Counted from the first letter of the stretch, positions 1 through 8,253 are shown. The stretch is 64,000 nucleotides of DNA from Pigmentiphaga kullae (GCF_004216695.1 NZ_SGXC01000001.1:1736001-1800000), one strand, 5' to 3'. Made by a program: numbers and translations. Notes: generated from the letters alone by a model not told the origin.

Positions 1-673
1 GCATGATGGGGAACACGCCGGTCTTCGCGTAATAGGCGGCTTCCGCGCGCTTGTAGTCCGGGAACAGGCGCTGCACGGCGGGGTGTTTGCCGTACGAGCG
101 CGGAATGAAGGCGCCGATGAGCGCATCGATGCTGCCCTCGGCCAGCATGTCCGACAGGCAGGTGGTGGCCGGGATGCGTTGCCATCGCAGGGGGCGGCTG
201 GGCCGCAGTTCCATGATGTCGCCGCCGGCGACGCCGTATTCGTTCACGCCCCCTTCGTACCACTCGACGTCGGCCAGGTCGAGGCCATGGCCGTCGCGCA
301 GCAGTCCCCGTATCCAGACCGCGGCCGTCATCTGGTGGCCCTGCACGCCTATGCGCTTGCCCGCCAGGTCGGCCGGCGAGCGGATGCCGGCCGCCTCGTT
401 CACGAAGATGAAGCCGTGGCGGAACATGCGCGACGGGAACACCGGCAGCGTGACGAAGTTGGCGCGGCGCTGCGCCGTCAGGGCATAGCAGTGCGTGAGC
501 GACATCTCGGCGATGTCGAAGGCGCCGTGCTCGATCATGGGGCTGAAGATGTCCACCGGACGCTGGCGGACGTGCGGCAGGATGCGCACGCCGTCGATCG
601 CCACGCTGCCGTCGTACAGCCCTTGCAGGCGGTCGTACGGACCCGCCGCGAAACTGAGCTCGAGTCCGCTCAT
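1..673 (-). CDS. 4,5-dihydroxyphthalate decarboxylase-like / periplasmic-binding-fold protein (3' end outside window)
   Basis: The visible 224 residues start MSGLELSFAAGPYDRLQGLY and continue with a type 2 periplasmic-binding fold. The part FDIAEMSLTHCYALTAQRR followed by a segment on ADLAGKRIGVQGHQMTAAVWIRG is characteristic of the 4,5-dihydroxyphthalate decarboxylase-like family, which uses the binding-protein fold as an enzyme. No signal peptide is seen, which fits a cytoplasmic enzyme. The start at 673 lies 4 nt after the stop of the upstream Bug protein gene, so it is the fourth gene of a minus-strand operon. The C-terminus lies beyond position 1. It could instead be a non-enzymatic binding protein. 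Confidence 0.72.
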   Translation of the reverse strand, partial: MSGLELSFAAGPYDRLQGLYDGSVAIDGVRILPHVRQRPVDIFSPMIEHGAFDIAEMSLTHCYALTAQRRANFVTLPVFPSRMFRHGFIFVNEAAGIRSPADLAGKRIGVQGHQMTAAVWIRGLLRDGHGLDLADVEWYEGGVNEYGVAGGDIMELRPSRPLRWQRIPATTCLSDMLAEGSIDALIGAFIPRSYGKHPAVQRLFPDYKRAEAAYYAKTGVFPIM

Positions 674-677
674 GGCG

Positions 678-1688
678 CTATTCCAGCTTGACGCCGGCCT
701 CGCGCACCATCGCGCCCCAGCGGTCGAACTCCGACTTGAGCATGGTCTTCATCTCGGCCGGGCTGTTCGGCTTCGGGTCGTGCGAGGCGGCATGGACGCG
801 GTCGATCAGGTCGGGCGATTTCAGCGCGGCGGCGACTTCGGCATTGAGCTTGTCGACGATCTCGGGCGGGGTGCCCGCTGGCGCGAACAGCGCGATGGCC
901 GAGTCGATCTTGAAGCCCGGCACGCCGGCTTCTTCCATCGTCGGCACGTCGGGCATGGCCGAGGCCCGCTGGCTGCCGGTCACGGCCAGCACGCGCACCC
1001 GTTTCGACTGGAGCAGCGGTTGGATGGGGCCGGAGTCGGTGATGCCCGCCTGTACCTCGCCCGCCGCCACGGCCGCCGCGGCGGGGCCGCCTCCCTTGTA
1101 CTGCACGGGCACCATGTCCAGGTTCAGCGAACGCTTGAGCAGTTCGCCCGCCAGGAAGGTCTGGCTGCCCACGCCAGTCACGGAATAATTGATGGTGCCC
1201 GGCCTGGCCTTCGCCGCGGCGATCAGGTCGCGCACCGACCGGATGGGGGAGCCTTCCTTGACCGAGAGCACGAGGCCACTGGTCGCCAGCAGCGAGATGG
1301 GCGCGAGATCCGTCAACGGATCGTAGCCGGCCTTGGTCAGATGCACCGTCACGGTCACCGCGCCCAGCGAGGTCAGCAGCAGTGTATAGCCGTCGGGCTT
1401 GGCGCGCGTTACCGCGCTCACGCCTATCGTGCCGCCGGCGCCGGCGCGGTTCTCGATGAACACCGTCTGGCCCATGCGTTCGGTCAGCTTCTGCGCCAGG
1501 GAGCGCGCGATCACGTCCACGCTGCCGCCGGGCGCGTAGGGCACGATGACCTGAACCGGACGTTCCGGGTAGCGTTGCGCGTGGGCCGCGGGGGCGGCCA
1601 GCGCGAGCGCCGCGGCAGCGGCCGTCAGGGTGGGCGCGAGGATGTATCGCGCGGGAAGGCGGAAAGGGGTCGATCCGTTGCGTTGCAT
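678..1688 (-). CDS. Bug/TctC-family tripartite tricarboxylate transporter substrate-binding protein
   Basis: Protein of 336 residues. A signal peptide (about 1-37, ending AAPAAHA/Q) precedes the Bug-family signature PYAPGGSVDVIAR, then IENRAGAGGTIG and DPLTDLAPISLLA. Bug proteins are periplasmic solute-binding proteins, typically for carboxylates or aromatic acids, and are very numerous in Bordetella. The start at 1688 is chosen because GGAGG lies about 6 nt upstream; the longer reading frame to 1799 overlaps the preceding gene and adds no signal-like sequence. No TctA/TctB membrane components are nearby, as is usual for orphan Bug genes. Confidence 0.9.
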   Translation of the reverse strand: MQRNGSTPFRLPARYILAPTLTAAAAALALAAPAAHAQRYPERPVQVIVPYAPGGSVDVIARSLAQKLTERMGQTVFIENRAGAGGTIGVSAVTRAKPDGYTLLLTSLGAVTVTVHLTKAGYDPLTDLAPISLLATSGLVLSVKEGSPIRSVRDLIAAAKARPGTINYSVTGVGSQTFLAGELLKRSLNLDMVPVQYKGGGPAAAAVAAGEVQAGITDSGPIQPLLQSKRVRVLAVTGSQRASAMPDVPTMEEAGVPGFKIDSAIALFAPAGTPPEIVDKLNAEVAAALKSPDLIDRVHAASHDPKPNSPAEMKTMLKSEFDRWGAMVREAGVKLE

Positions 1689-1759
1689 GGCGTGCCTCCA
1701 GATGGGGAAGGGCAGGGGAAATGCGGCGAAGCGCCGCGCGGGCCGCGCGGCGGGTGGGT

Positions 1760-2968
1760 TCAGAGTTCGATGATGGTCTTGGGCGTCTTGTGCAGGCATT
1801 CCCCGGGTCCGTCGGCGCCGATGATGTAGTTGTCGCAGACGGTGGTGAAGACGCTGGGGGTGGCATGGCCGGGGTGGACCACGATGTTCATGCCGGCGGC
1901 GATGGGCATGGTCTCGTCCTCGCGTATCAGCGGACGCTCGACCATGTCGTAGCCCTGGCCGTGGGCATACAGGCGCGTTTCCTCGCGCATGCCGCGGGCC
2001 CGCATGAAGGCGTTGTGGGCGGCCAGGATGTCGGCGGGCATCGCGCCGGGCTTCAAGTGGTCCAGCGTGTGGCGCTGGGCCTCGACCAGCAGGGCCATGG
2101 TGTCCAGCAGTTCCTGCGAGGCCTTGCCCAGCACGAAGGTGCGGGCGAGTTCGCCGTAGTAGCCGCCGGGTCCGTTGTTCTCGATCAGCAGCGTGAAGGA
2201 ATCGCCTTCGCGCATTTCGCGGCCTTGCAGGTGGCGCGGCTTGTACATCGCGGCGCGTCCGGCGGGCGAGGACGAGCCGATGAACAACCCCTGCTCGCTG
2301 CCGCGCAGTTGGCCCGCGTACTGGGCGTAGGCGGCGACCTCGAAGTCCTTCATGCCGGGGCGGATGTGCCGGGCCAGGGCCTGCAGCACCTCGTCCTGCA
2401 TGGCCGCCATGCGGCCGATGGCCTCGATCTCGTCGGCGCTCTTGATGGCCTTGATGTGATCAACCATGTCGGTGGCGTCGACGAAGCGCACCGAGCCTGC
2501 CGTCTGCTTCAGGTGGGCGCAGAAGTCGTGGTACATGCAGGCCGTGCCGACCAGGCCCACGGTTTTGTAGCCGCGGCGGCGCAGTTCGGCCTGCACCAGT
2601 TCCGCGTCGTAGGTGCCGGTGTAGTGGATGGACGCATAGCTGGGCGTGAACACGATTTTCTCGACGCCGGGGTCGATCAGGTCGTCGGGGGGGACCTCGC
2701 GGATGCCGCCGGTCGGGCCCTGTTCGACCGACACCATGCGGCCCTCGCGGGGGAAGACGACGGCGCGCGGATAGGCATTGGTGGCAGGCCGGTCGGTGAA
2801 CCATTTGACATAGCCGCCCAGCCAGTCGTTGGAGTTCTGCATGACCAGCGCATCGATGCCGAGTTCGTCCATGCGTTCGCGGACCGCGCGCCAGCGGCGC
2901 TCCAGCTCGCGCCGGGGGATGGGATGCAGGACCCGCTGCTCGGGCGAGTCGGGAAGGGGATGGCTCAT
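1760..2968 (-). CDS. M24-family (creatinase/aminopeptidase P-like) pita-bread protein
   Basis: Protein of 402 residues with an N-terminal creatinase-type domain and a C-terminal pita-bread domain. Visible pieces are ENNGPGGYYGELARTFVLG, HGQGYDMVERPLIRE and AAGMNIVVHPGH. In metal-dependent M24 peptidases the corresponding positions carry two Asp, a Glu after GM, and a final Glu. Here they read E/N, E, H and D/N, so most metal ligands look substituted. This suggests a creatinase-like, metal-free hydrolase acting on a small C-N substrate rather than a dipeptidase. It overlaps the hydroxyacid dehydrogenase gene by 4 nt, indicating translational coupling. Confidence 0.82.
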   Translation of the reverse strand: MSHPLPDSPEQRVLHPIPRRELERRWRAVRERMDELGIDALVMQNSNDWLGGYVKWFTDRPATNAYPRAVVFPREGRMVSVEQGPTGGIREVPPDDLIDPGVEKIVFTPSYASIHYTGTYDAELVQAELRRRGYKTVGLVGTACMYHDFCAHLKQTAGSVRFVDATDMVDHIKAIKSADEIEAIGRMAAMQDEVLQALARHIRPGMKDFEVAAYAQYAGQLRGSEQGLFIGSSSPAGRAAMYKPRHLQGREMREGDSFTLLIENNGPGGYYGELARTFVLGKASQELLDTMALLVEAQRHTLDHLKPGAMPADILAAHNAFMRARGMREETRLYAHGQGYDMVERPLIREDETMPIAAGMNIVVHPGHATPSVFTTVCDNYIIGADGPGECLHKTPKTIIEL

Positions 2969-3945
2969 CGTGCTTCCAGGGAGTGAAGGGCCGCCGGGGT
3001 GGCACCGCGCAGGACGATGTTCTTCATGTCGTCCAGTCGGCCGTCCAGGTAGCAGGCCACGTTGTGTTCAAGGATGGGCATCACCTGCTCGACATAGATG
3101 TCGGTGGTGCCGCCGTGCTTGGGGGAAATCAGGATCCGGGGCTCGCGCCAGAACGGGTGGTCGGCCGGCAGGGGCTCGACGGCGAAGGCGTCCAGCCCGG
3201 CGCCGGCGATGGCGCCCGACCGCAGCGCATCCAGCAGCGCGGCCTCGTCCACCACGCTGCCGCGCGACATGTTGACGAAGCAGGCCGAGGGGCGCATGGC
3301 GCGGAAGAACGCGGCGCCGATCGAACCGTCGGTCTCGGGGCCGGCCGGCAGCAGGCTGACCACGTAGTCGGCCTGCGCCAGTTCGGCGTGCAGGTCGGCG
3401 CGCGGCGCCACGCGATCGAAGTGGGGGACGGTGCGGGGCGTGCCGGAGACGCCGACCACTTCCATGTCGAAGGCCTTGCAGCGCCGGGCCAGCCCTTCGG
3501 CGATGACGCCCACGCCCAGGATCAGCACGCGCTTGCGGTACAGCAGCGACTGCGGCCACCGCTCCCAGCGGCTGTTCGCCTGGTTGCGCAGCATCCGGGG
3601 CAACTGGTGGGCCAGCGCCAGCATGTGGATGAACGCCATTTCCGACATCTGCGGGGCATGGATGCCGCGGGCCGACGTTACCGTCACGCCGGGCGGCAGC
3701 GCCGACAGCGCCTGTATCGCGTCCGTGCCGGTGGTAAGCGCCTGGACCCACCGCAGCGAGGCCATGCGCGAGACCAGCGCGTCGTTGAACAGATGGCCCA
3801 GCGCGAAGACCGCTTCGGCGCTGCCGTGCGCGGCGGCAACTTCGGCGAAGCTGCGGCCGTGCGCGATCTCCAGGCCGGGAAACCGGGATTGCAGGGCCAG
3901 GGCGTACGCCTGGCTGAAATAGTGGTCGACGATCAGCAGCTTCAC
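2965..3945 (-). CDS. D-isomer-specific 2-hydroxyacid dehydrogenase
   Basis: NAD(P)-dependent dehydrogenase of 326 residues. The Rossmann motif LILGVGVIAEGLARR begins near residue 141. The catalytic triad is readable as R228 (NMSRGSVVDE), E257 (FAVEPLP) and H277 (SPKHGG). The family interconverts 2-keto acids and D-2-hydroxyacids; the substrate is not evident. The His context is SPKHGG instead of the commoner TPHxxG. It is the first gene of the minus-strand operon continuing with the M24, Bug and decarboxylase-like genes, and a promoter-like sequence lies just upstream (3975-4003). Confidence 0.88.
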   Translation of the reverse strand: MKLLIVDHYFSQAYALALQSRFPGLEIAHGRSFAEVAAAHGSAEAVFALGHLFNDALVSRMASLRWVQALTTGTDAIQALSALPPGVTVTSARGIHAPQMSEMAFIHMLALAHQLPRMLRNQANSRWERWPQSLLYRKRVLILGVGVIAEGLARRCKAFDMEVVGVSGTPRTVPHFDRVAPRADLHAELAQADYVVSLLPAGPETDGSIGAAFFRAMRPSACFVNMSRGSVVDEAALLDALRSGAIAGAGLDAFAVEPLPADHPFWREPRILISPKHGGTTDIYVEQVMPILEHNVACYLDGRLDDMKNIVLRGATPAALHSLEAR

Positions 3946-3974
3946 CGGGCCTCCGTGGCAGGTCTATGGCCGGC

Positions 3975-4003
3975 ACTCTATAACTAAGATTCTAGTATGT
4001 CAA
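3975..4003 (-). promoter_or_regulatory. Putative sigma70 promoter of the hydroxyacid dehydrogenase operon
   Basis: Read on the minus strand, a perfect TTGACA (4003-3998) is followed by TATAGA at 15 nt or TAGAGT at 17 nt (ending near 3975). It sits about 30-60 nt upstream of the start at 3945 in the only AT-rich part of this gap. A partial inverted repeat (ACTA...TAGT) overlaps the spacer. Confidence 0.5.
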
Positions 4004-4074
4004 TTGGGGCGAAACCGCCGAAGCAAGGGACGGGAAGGGCTTCAGGTGCGTGCGGGCATGCCGTCGGGCGCGCG

Positions 4075-4095
4075 AAAAAAGGCCGCCTGGCGGCC
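4075..4095 (-). terminator. Rho-independent terminator of the GntR regulator gene
   Basis: On the minus strand, the palindrome GGCCGCCAGGCGGCC (4095-4081) is followed directly by six T (4080-4075). It starts 18 nt after the stop codon of the GntR gene, separating it from the operon below. Confidence 0.75.
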
Positions 4096-4112
4096 GGCGC
4101 GGGAAGGAAGGG

Positions 4113-4802
4113 TCAGAGCAGGCCGACGCGGCGCGGCTTGCCCAGCACGTGCAGTTCCATGGCACGTTCGGCGTCTTGCGCATCGCGTTCGGCGATGGCG
4201 GCCACGATGCCGGCGCGTTCGCGATTGCCGACGGTGCGCACGGATTCGGGGTAGTCGCGCTGGCCGTTGCGCAGGATGTAGTTGGCCATGTGCCAGAACT
4301 TGCCGATGCGGTTGGCCAGGGCCGGCGTGCGGGCCATGTGACGGATGACGCTGTGGAAATGGCTGACGCTGTCCAGGTTCCAATGGCCGCCGCCGCTGGG
4401 CGACTGCTCGAAGCTGGCCTGGGCGGCGCGCAACTGGACCATATCGGCGTCGTCGTGGCGTTCGGCGGCCATGCCCGCCATGCGTCCTTCCATCTTCGCG
4501 AAGACCGAGAAGAAATCCTGGATCTCGTTGCGGTCGGGCGCGGCGGCTTCGCAGCCGACCTGGGGCGTGATGATGACGAAGCCGTCGCCGGCCAGGTCGC
4601 GCATGGACGTCATGATGGGCTGGCGGCTGACGCCGAACTCCTGGGCCAGGTCCACCACCGAGAGCTTCTCGCCGAAGCGGTAGTGCCCGCTGGCGAAGCG
4701 CGCCTGCAGGATCTGCAGGATCCTGCCCGTCTTGCCCGCGGGCGCACCGAGGTCGGCACCGTTGGGCGGGAAGGCGGCGGGATGGGGCAGGGGGCTCGAC
4801 AT
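4113..4802 (-). CDS. GntR-family (FCD domain) transcriptional regulator
   Basis: Protein of 229 residues. A winged HTH of GntR type occupies about residues 23-82 (GRILQILQARFASGHYRFG, then VVDLAQEFGVSRQPI) and is followed by an all-helical FCD effector domain. Members usually repress adjacent catabolic genes and are released by a carboxylate-type ligand. It is divergent from the HD-domain gene at 4997, and the gap holds a perfect palindrome (4915-4927) that is a natural operator candidate. It is likely to control that gene and perhaps the operon starting at 3945. Confidence 0.88.
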   Translation of the reverse strand: MSSPLPHPAAFPPNGADLGAPAGKTGRILQILQARFASGHYRFGEKLSVVDLAQEFGVSRQPIMTSMRDLAGDGFVIITPQVGCEAAAPDRNEIQDFFSVFAKMEGRMAGMAAERHDDADMVQLRAAQASFEQSPSGGGHWNLDSVSHFHSVIRHMARTPALANRIGKFWHMANYILRNGQRDYPESVRTVGNRERAGIVAAIAERDAQDAERAMELHVLGKPRRVGLL

Positions 4803-4894
4803 GCGGCGATCTCGGATGAATGCGTGGCGTGCGTCGCGCGACGGGCTGGAATCTTAGCAGACTGCCTTCGCGCCCATGCCGGGCCTGCCCAGCC

Positions 4895-4923
4895 TTGACA
4901 CTTTTCGTTAAGACGCATACTGT
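4895..4923 (+). promoter_or_regulatory. Putative promoter of the HD-domain gene
   Basis: TTGACA at 4895-4900 is followed after 17 nt by TACTGT at 4918-4923, which is a weak -10 matching at T, A and the final T. It lies 74 nt upstream of the start codon at 4997. The -10 lies inside the palindrome at 4915-4927, so a bound regulator would block it. Confidence 0.45.
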
Positions 4924-4927
4924 ATGC
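4915..4927. promoter_or_regulatory. Candidate GntR/FCD operator (perfect palindrome)
   Basis: GCATACTGTATGC is a perfect inverted repeat with 6-bp arms around one central base. Size and symmetry fit operators of FadR/FCD-type GntR proteins. It overlaps the predicted -10 of the HD-domain gene and lies 113 nt from the divergent GntR start. The assignment is by position and symmetry only. Confidence 0.45.
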
Positions 4928-4996
4928 TAATTAGCTGGGCCCATCGTCATGCAAGGGCCGCGGCGCGGAAATCCAGTACCTGCTAAGGACGCAATC

Positions 4997-5755
4997 ATGG
5001 CAATGACCTTGTCCCAGCGCGCGGACGCGCTCGAACACCAGATGATCGAGGAACTCGATCGCAAGGTGGTGAAGTCCGTGCTGTTCACTTCGGGCGAAAA
5101 AGACCCGAGACAACCCATCATGCCGCAGGGGGCAGCGCGCGAGCAGGGCAAGCCCAAGCATTTCCTGATGGGCGACGATCCGCGCCTGCCCAGGATGCCG
5201 GAGAAACCCACGCTGCTGGACTTCTTCAAGTACCGCTTCGCGCCGGCCAACCACCTGCTGCAAAGCGCGACCCACGCGCTCAAGGGCGGGCATAGCGAGA
5301 AGGTCGTGCTGGCCTGTCTGCTGCACGACATCGCCGTGTCCGGCTTCATCCGCGTCGACCACGGCTACTGGGGCGCGCAATTGCTCGAACCCTACGTGGA
5401 CGAGGAAGTGAGCTGGGCCATCCGCTACCACCAGGCGCTGCGTTTCTTCCCCGACGAGTCCGTGGGCTATGCCTATCCCGATGCCTACATCCGCTACTTC
5501 GGCGAAGACTACCGGCCCGAGCCCTATGTGGAGCAGGCCTATCAGGAGGCGCGCAACCACAAGTGGTACATGACGAGCCGGCTGATCACGCTGAACGACA
5601 TCTATTCGTTCGATCCGAACGCGGTGGTCAGCATGGATGACTTCATCGACATCATCGGCCGCAACTTCAAGCAGCCCAAGGAAGGCCTGGGCTTCGACGG
5701 CAGCCCGGTGGCGCACATGTGGCGCACGATCATCTGGCCGACCAAGTTCCTGTGA
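4997..5755 (+). CDS. HD-domain protein, candidate MIOX/PhnZ-like diiron oxygenase
   Basis: Protein of 252 residues. Possible metal ligands are H86, H110-D111 (LLHDIA), H122 (DHGYWG), H145 (IRYHQ) and D201. The order H-HD-H-H-D and the 24-residue step from the first His to HD match mixed-valent diiron oxygenases of the myo-inositol oxygenase/PhnZ type better than HD phosphohydrolases; the H145-D201 distance also fits. The start at 4997 is chosen for AAGGA 7 nt upstream; an upstream in-frame ATG at 4949 lacks one. It is a single gene divergent from a GntR regulator. A plain HD phosphohydrolase remains possible. Confidence 0.7.
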   Translation: MAMTLSQRADALEHQMIEELDRKVVKSVLFTSGEKDPRQPIMPQGAAREQGKPKHFLMGDDPRLPRMPEKPTLLDFFKYRFAPANHLLQSATHALKGGHSEKVVLACLLHDIAVSGFIRVDHGYWGAQLLEPYVDEEVSWAIRYHQALRFFPDESVGYAYPDAYIRYFGEDYRPEPYVEQAYQEARNHKWYMTSRLITLNDIYSFDPNAVVSMDDFIDIIGRNFKQPKEGLGFDGSPVAHMWRTIIWPTKFL

Positions 5756-5787
5756 TCCGCGGGCGGGGGCGCATGGCCCCCGCTTTC

Positions 5788-6405
5788 CTACCCTTTGCCC
5801 GGGCCGCCCGAGACGGCCCAGATGATGACCACGGCATCGCGTCCGTGGTTGGCGTGGCGGTGCGGCGTCGTGCTGGGATAGCTGAAGCTGTCGCCCGCGT
5901 TGACGACGAAGTGATCGTCCCCCACCCACAGGTCCAGGCTGCCGCTGACCACGTAGCCGCCTTCCTCGCCCTGGTGCGCATAGGCGTCGCCGCTGCGCGC
6001 GCCGGGTTCCAGCACCGAATAGAACAGCTTGAGCTGGCCGTCCAGATTGGCCGACAGCAGGAAGTCGGACACGCCGGCGTTCGAGGTCAGTTGACGGCGG
6101 CGCGCGGCGCGGACGACCACGCCGCGGTCGGTGGGATCGCTGGGCTGGCCGCTGGGAAAGAACCAGCCCAGCGGCACGTCCAGCGCGAGGCTGACTTTCT
6201 TAAGGAAACCGATCGAGGTCTTGGCCAGGCCGCGCTCCATCTGGCTGAGATAGCCGATGGAAAAGCCGGTCGCGCGGCTGAGCTCGTCCAGCGAAAGGTT
6301 GCGCGCCTTGCGCAGGCTGCGGATCTGCCCGCCTATCCAGACGAAGGTCTCGTCCGAGGCGGAGTCCTTGTCCTTGGCTTTGGCCTTGCTGGCGCGAGTC
6401 GACAT
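5788..6405 (-). CDS. XRE-family regulator with C-terminal cupin domain
   Basis: About 205 residues from the MSTRAS start. An N-terminal HTH_3 domain (IRSLRKARNLSLDELSRATG, then IGYLSQMERG) is followed by a cupin barrel (YVVSGSLDLWVGDDHF, then AGDSFSYPSTTPHRHAN). This architecture is typical of small catabolic-gene repressors such as PuuR-type proteins, with the cupin sensing a metabolite. An in-frame start at 6456 would add 17 residues. It lies downstream of the porin gene on the same strand, so it may be cotranscribed and may regulate it. Confidence 0.88.
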   Translation of the reverse strand: MSTRASKAKAKDKDSASDETFVWIGGQIRSLRKARNLSLDELSRATGFSIGYLSQMERGLAKTSIGFLKKVSLALDVPLGWFFPSGQPSDPTDRGVVVRAARRRQLTSNAGVSDFLLSANLDGQLKLFYSVLEPGARSGDAYAHQGEEGGYVVSGSLDLWVGDDHFVVNAGDSFSYPSTTPHRHANHGRDAVVIIWAVSGGPGKG

Positions 6406-6464
6406 CGTTCCCAAGTGGCTGTGCTCGATCCTCTCGAGTTTACTGGACCCCGTCACGATGTCTA

Positions 6465-7541
6465 TCAGAAACGGTGGCGCAGGCCGATCGCGACGCCGGT
6501 CTGGCTGTTCCCGCCGGGGATGTCGACGCGCGCCGCATCCTTGACCTTGTTGTAGTCGACGGTGGCGTACAGCGTCGTGCGCCGCGACAGATAGTAGTCG
6601 GCCAGCAGCACCAGCGCGTAGCGCGTGCCTTCGCCGGCGTCCCCCTGGACCGCGCGCACGTTCTTGCTGCGGTCGTAGTAGAACGCGCTGGTCAGCTTGA
6701 GCGACGGCATGACATCGTAGGTCAGGCCCGTGAACCAGGCGTTGTCGCGGCGCGGGGCCGTGGCGCTGGGCGTGGCGCCGCCGTTCAGGAACGCGTCGAC
6801 GAAGCCCGTATGGTCCTTGCTGTTGAAGTGGCCCAGGAACAGCGTGGCGGGTCCGAGCTTGTAGCGCAGGTTCAGGTTGTAGACGGTCTGCTTGTTGCCC
6901 AGGGCATCATGCGTCAGGACGAAGCCGCCGCCGGTGCTGAACGGGCCCTTGGTGTAGGACACCGTGCCGCTCCAGGCCTCATTCTTGCGATGGTTGTCGG
7001 GCTGTTCGCCCATGCCGTAGAACGCGGCGACCCGGAAATCGCCGAAGGTGTTCGTGTATTTGATCGAGTTGTCTTTGCCGCGCCGGCCGGCCACGCTGAA
7101 CACCGTGCCCATCCAGGAGTTCTGACTGTAGTTGCCCAGGGTCATGGGGTCGTAGGGGCCGACCATGAAATCGAACAGCGGGTTGTTCTGCAGGCCGATG
7201 GTCAGCGTGCCGGCGGTGCGGCTGCTCAGGCCCATGAACGACTGCCGGTTGAAGATCCTGCCGGCGGTCGACTGGGTCCCGTCGTCCAGGTTCATGCCGC
7301 CTTCCAGGTTGAAGAGGGCGGACAAGCCGTTGCCCAGGTCCTCCACACCGCGGAATCCCCAGCGGCTGTTCGAGACGGCGCCGTTCTCCATGGACAGCTT
7401 GCTGCGTCCGGTGGCGCGGTCGGCGTGGGTGAGATAGCGGATGCTGACGTCGGCGACGCCGTAGATGGTCACGCTGGACTGCGCGTGGACCTGCGTCGAT
7501 AGAAGTGCCGCGGCTCCCGCGATGAGTATCCTCTGGTACAT
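6465..7541 (-). CDS. Gram-negative porin (Burkholderiales type)
   Basis: Protein of 358 residues. Signal peptide 1-20 (ending TQVHA/Q), then SSVTIYGVADVSIRY, the standard first strand of betaproteobacterial trimeric porins. The internal FRGVEDLGNGLSALFNLEGG is typical, as is the C-terminal GLRHRF with terminal Phe for BAM recognition. It forms outer-membrane channels for small solutes; specificity cannot be read. The gene is expressed alone or with the XRE-cupin gene that starts about 60 nt past its stop. Confidence 0.93.
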   Translation of the reverse strand: MYQRILIAGAAALLSTQVHAQSSVTIYGVADVSIRYLTHADRATGRSKLSMENGAVSNSRWGFRGVEDLGNGLSALFNLEGGMNLDDGTQSTAGRIFNRQSFMGLSSRTAGTLTIGLQNNPLFDFMVGPYDPMTLGNYSQNSWMGTVFSVAGRRGKDNSIKYTNTFGDFRVAAFYGMGEQPDNHRKNEAWSGTVSYTKGPFSTGGGFVLTHDALGNKQTVYNLNLRYKLGPATLFLGHFNSKDHTGFVDAFLNGGATPSATAPRRDNAWFTGLTYDVMPSLKLTSAFYYDRSKNVRAVQGDAGEGTRYALVLLADYYLSRRTTLYATVDYNKVKDAARVDIPGGNSQTGVAIGLRHRF

Positions 7542-7718
7542 GGCCTGCTCCTCGTTTTATGTCGTTATTGCGGACCCGCGCTTTCTCGGGCGCGAGCCTC
7601 CCCCTCGGCGGCTGTGCGCCGATATGCGGACTTGCGTGGTGGATCCGTGTCGCCGGAAGCGTCCCGCGTCAGCGGGCGTTGCTGCCTACGGGGCGCGTCC
7701 GGCGGGCGTGGCGTGGAT

Positions 7719-8222
7719 TCAGTTGGCCTTGGCGGCGATGACTTCGATCTCGACCAGCCAGCCGTCGTTGGCCAGGCGAGCCACCTCCATCACCGAACGC
7801 GCGGGCAGGTTGGGCTGGGTCTTGCCGAAGAATTTCGCGTAGCCGGCCATGAAGCCGCGGAAGTCCATCTTGTTGTTCTTCTGCGGGTCGGCCACCAGGA
7901 ACACCTGCATCTTGACGACGTCCTTCATGCCCAGGCCCAGCGGCTTCAACGTGGCCTCGATGCGTTCGAGCACGCTGACGGTCTGGGTCTCGGTGTCGCC
8001 GAAGGCCTCGCGCGATTCGCGCGGAGCGTTGGGGTTGACGGCGGCGGGGACCTGGCCGCTCAGGTAGTAGGTGGTGGCCGACGGCGGGATCTGGACCGCC
8101 GACGACATCGGCGCATTCGGGTTGGACGAGGCATGGCGCACGATGCCCTCGGCCTGTGCGCCCTGCGCGAGCAGGAGAGCGGAGGGAAGGATCATGAGCG
8201 CGGCGCGAGCGGTGAAAGACAT
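7719..8222 (-). CDS. RidA/YjgF-family enamine/imine deaminase with signal peptide
   Basis: Protein of 167 residues. The N-terminus has a hydrophobic signal (MSFTARAALMILPSALLLA, cut near AQA/EG), unusual for the normally cytosolic RidA family. The RidA core follows: YYLSGQVPA, the ERIEATLKPLGLGMKDVVK helix, and PARSVMEVARL carrying the conserved Arg that binds the imino acid carboxylate. RidA hydrolyses reactive 2-imino or enamine intermediates to the keto form plus ammonia. It lies directly downstream of an exported cytochrome c and flavin amine oxidase, so it probably finishes imine hydrolysis in the periplasm. Confidence 0.88.
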   Translation of the reverse strand: MSFTARAALMILPSALLLAQGAQAEGIVRHASSNPNAPMSSAVQIPPSATTYYLSGQVPAAVNPNAPRESREAFGDTETQTVSVLERIEATLKPLGLGMKDVVKMQVFLVADPQKNNKMDFRGFMAGYAKFFGKTQPNLPARSVMEVARLANDGWLVEIEVIAAKAN

Positions 8223-8253
8223 GAGGTTTCCTTGTTGTCGTTCGGGGGTGGGA

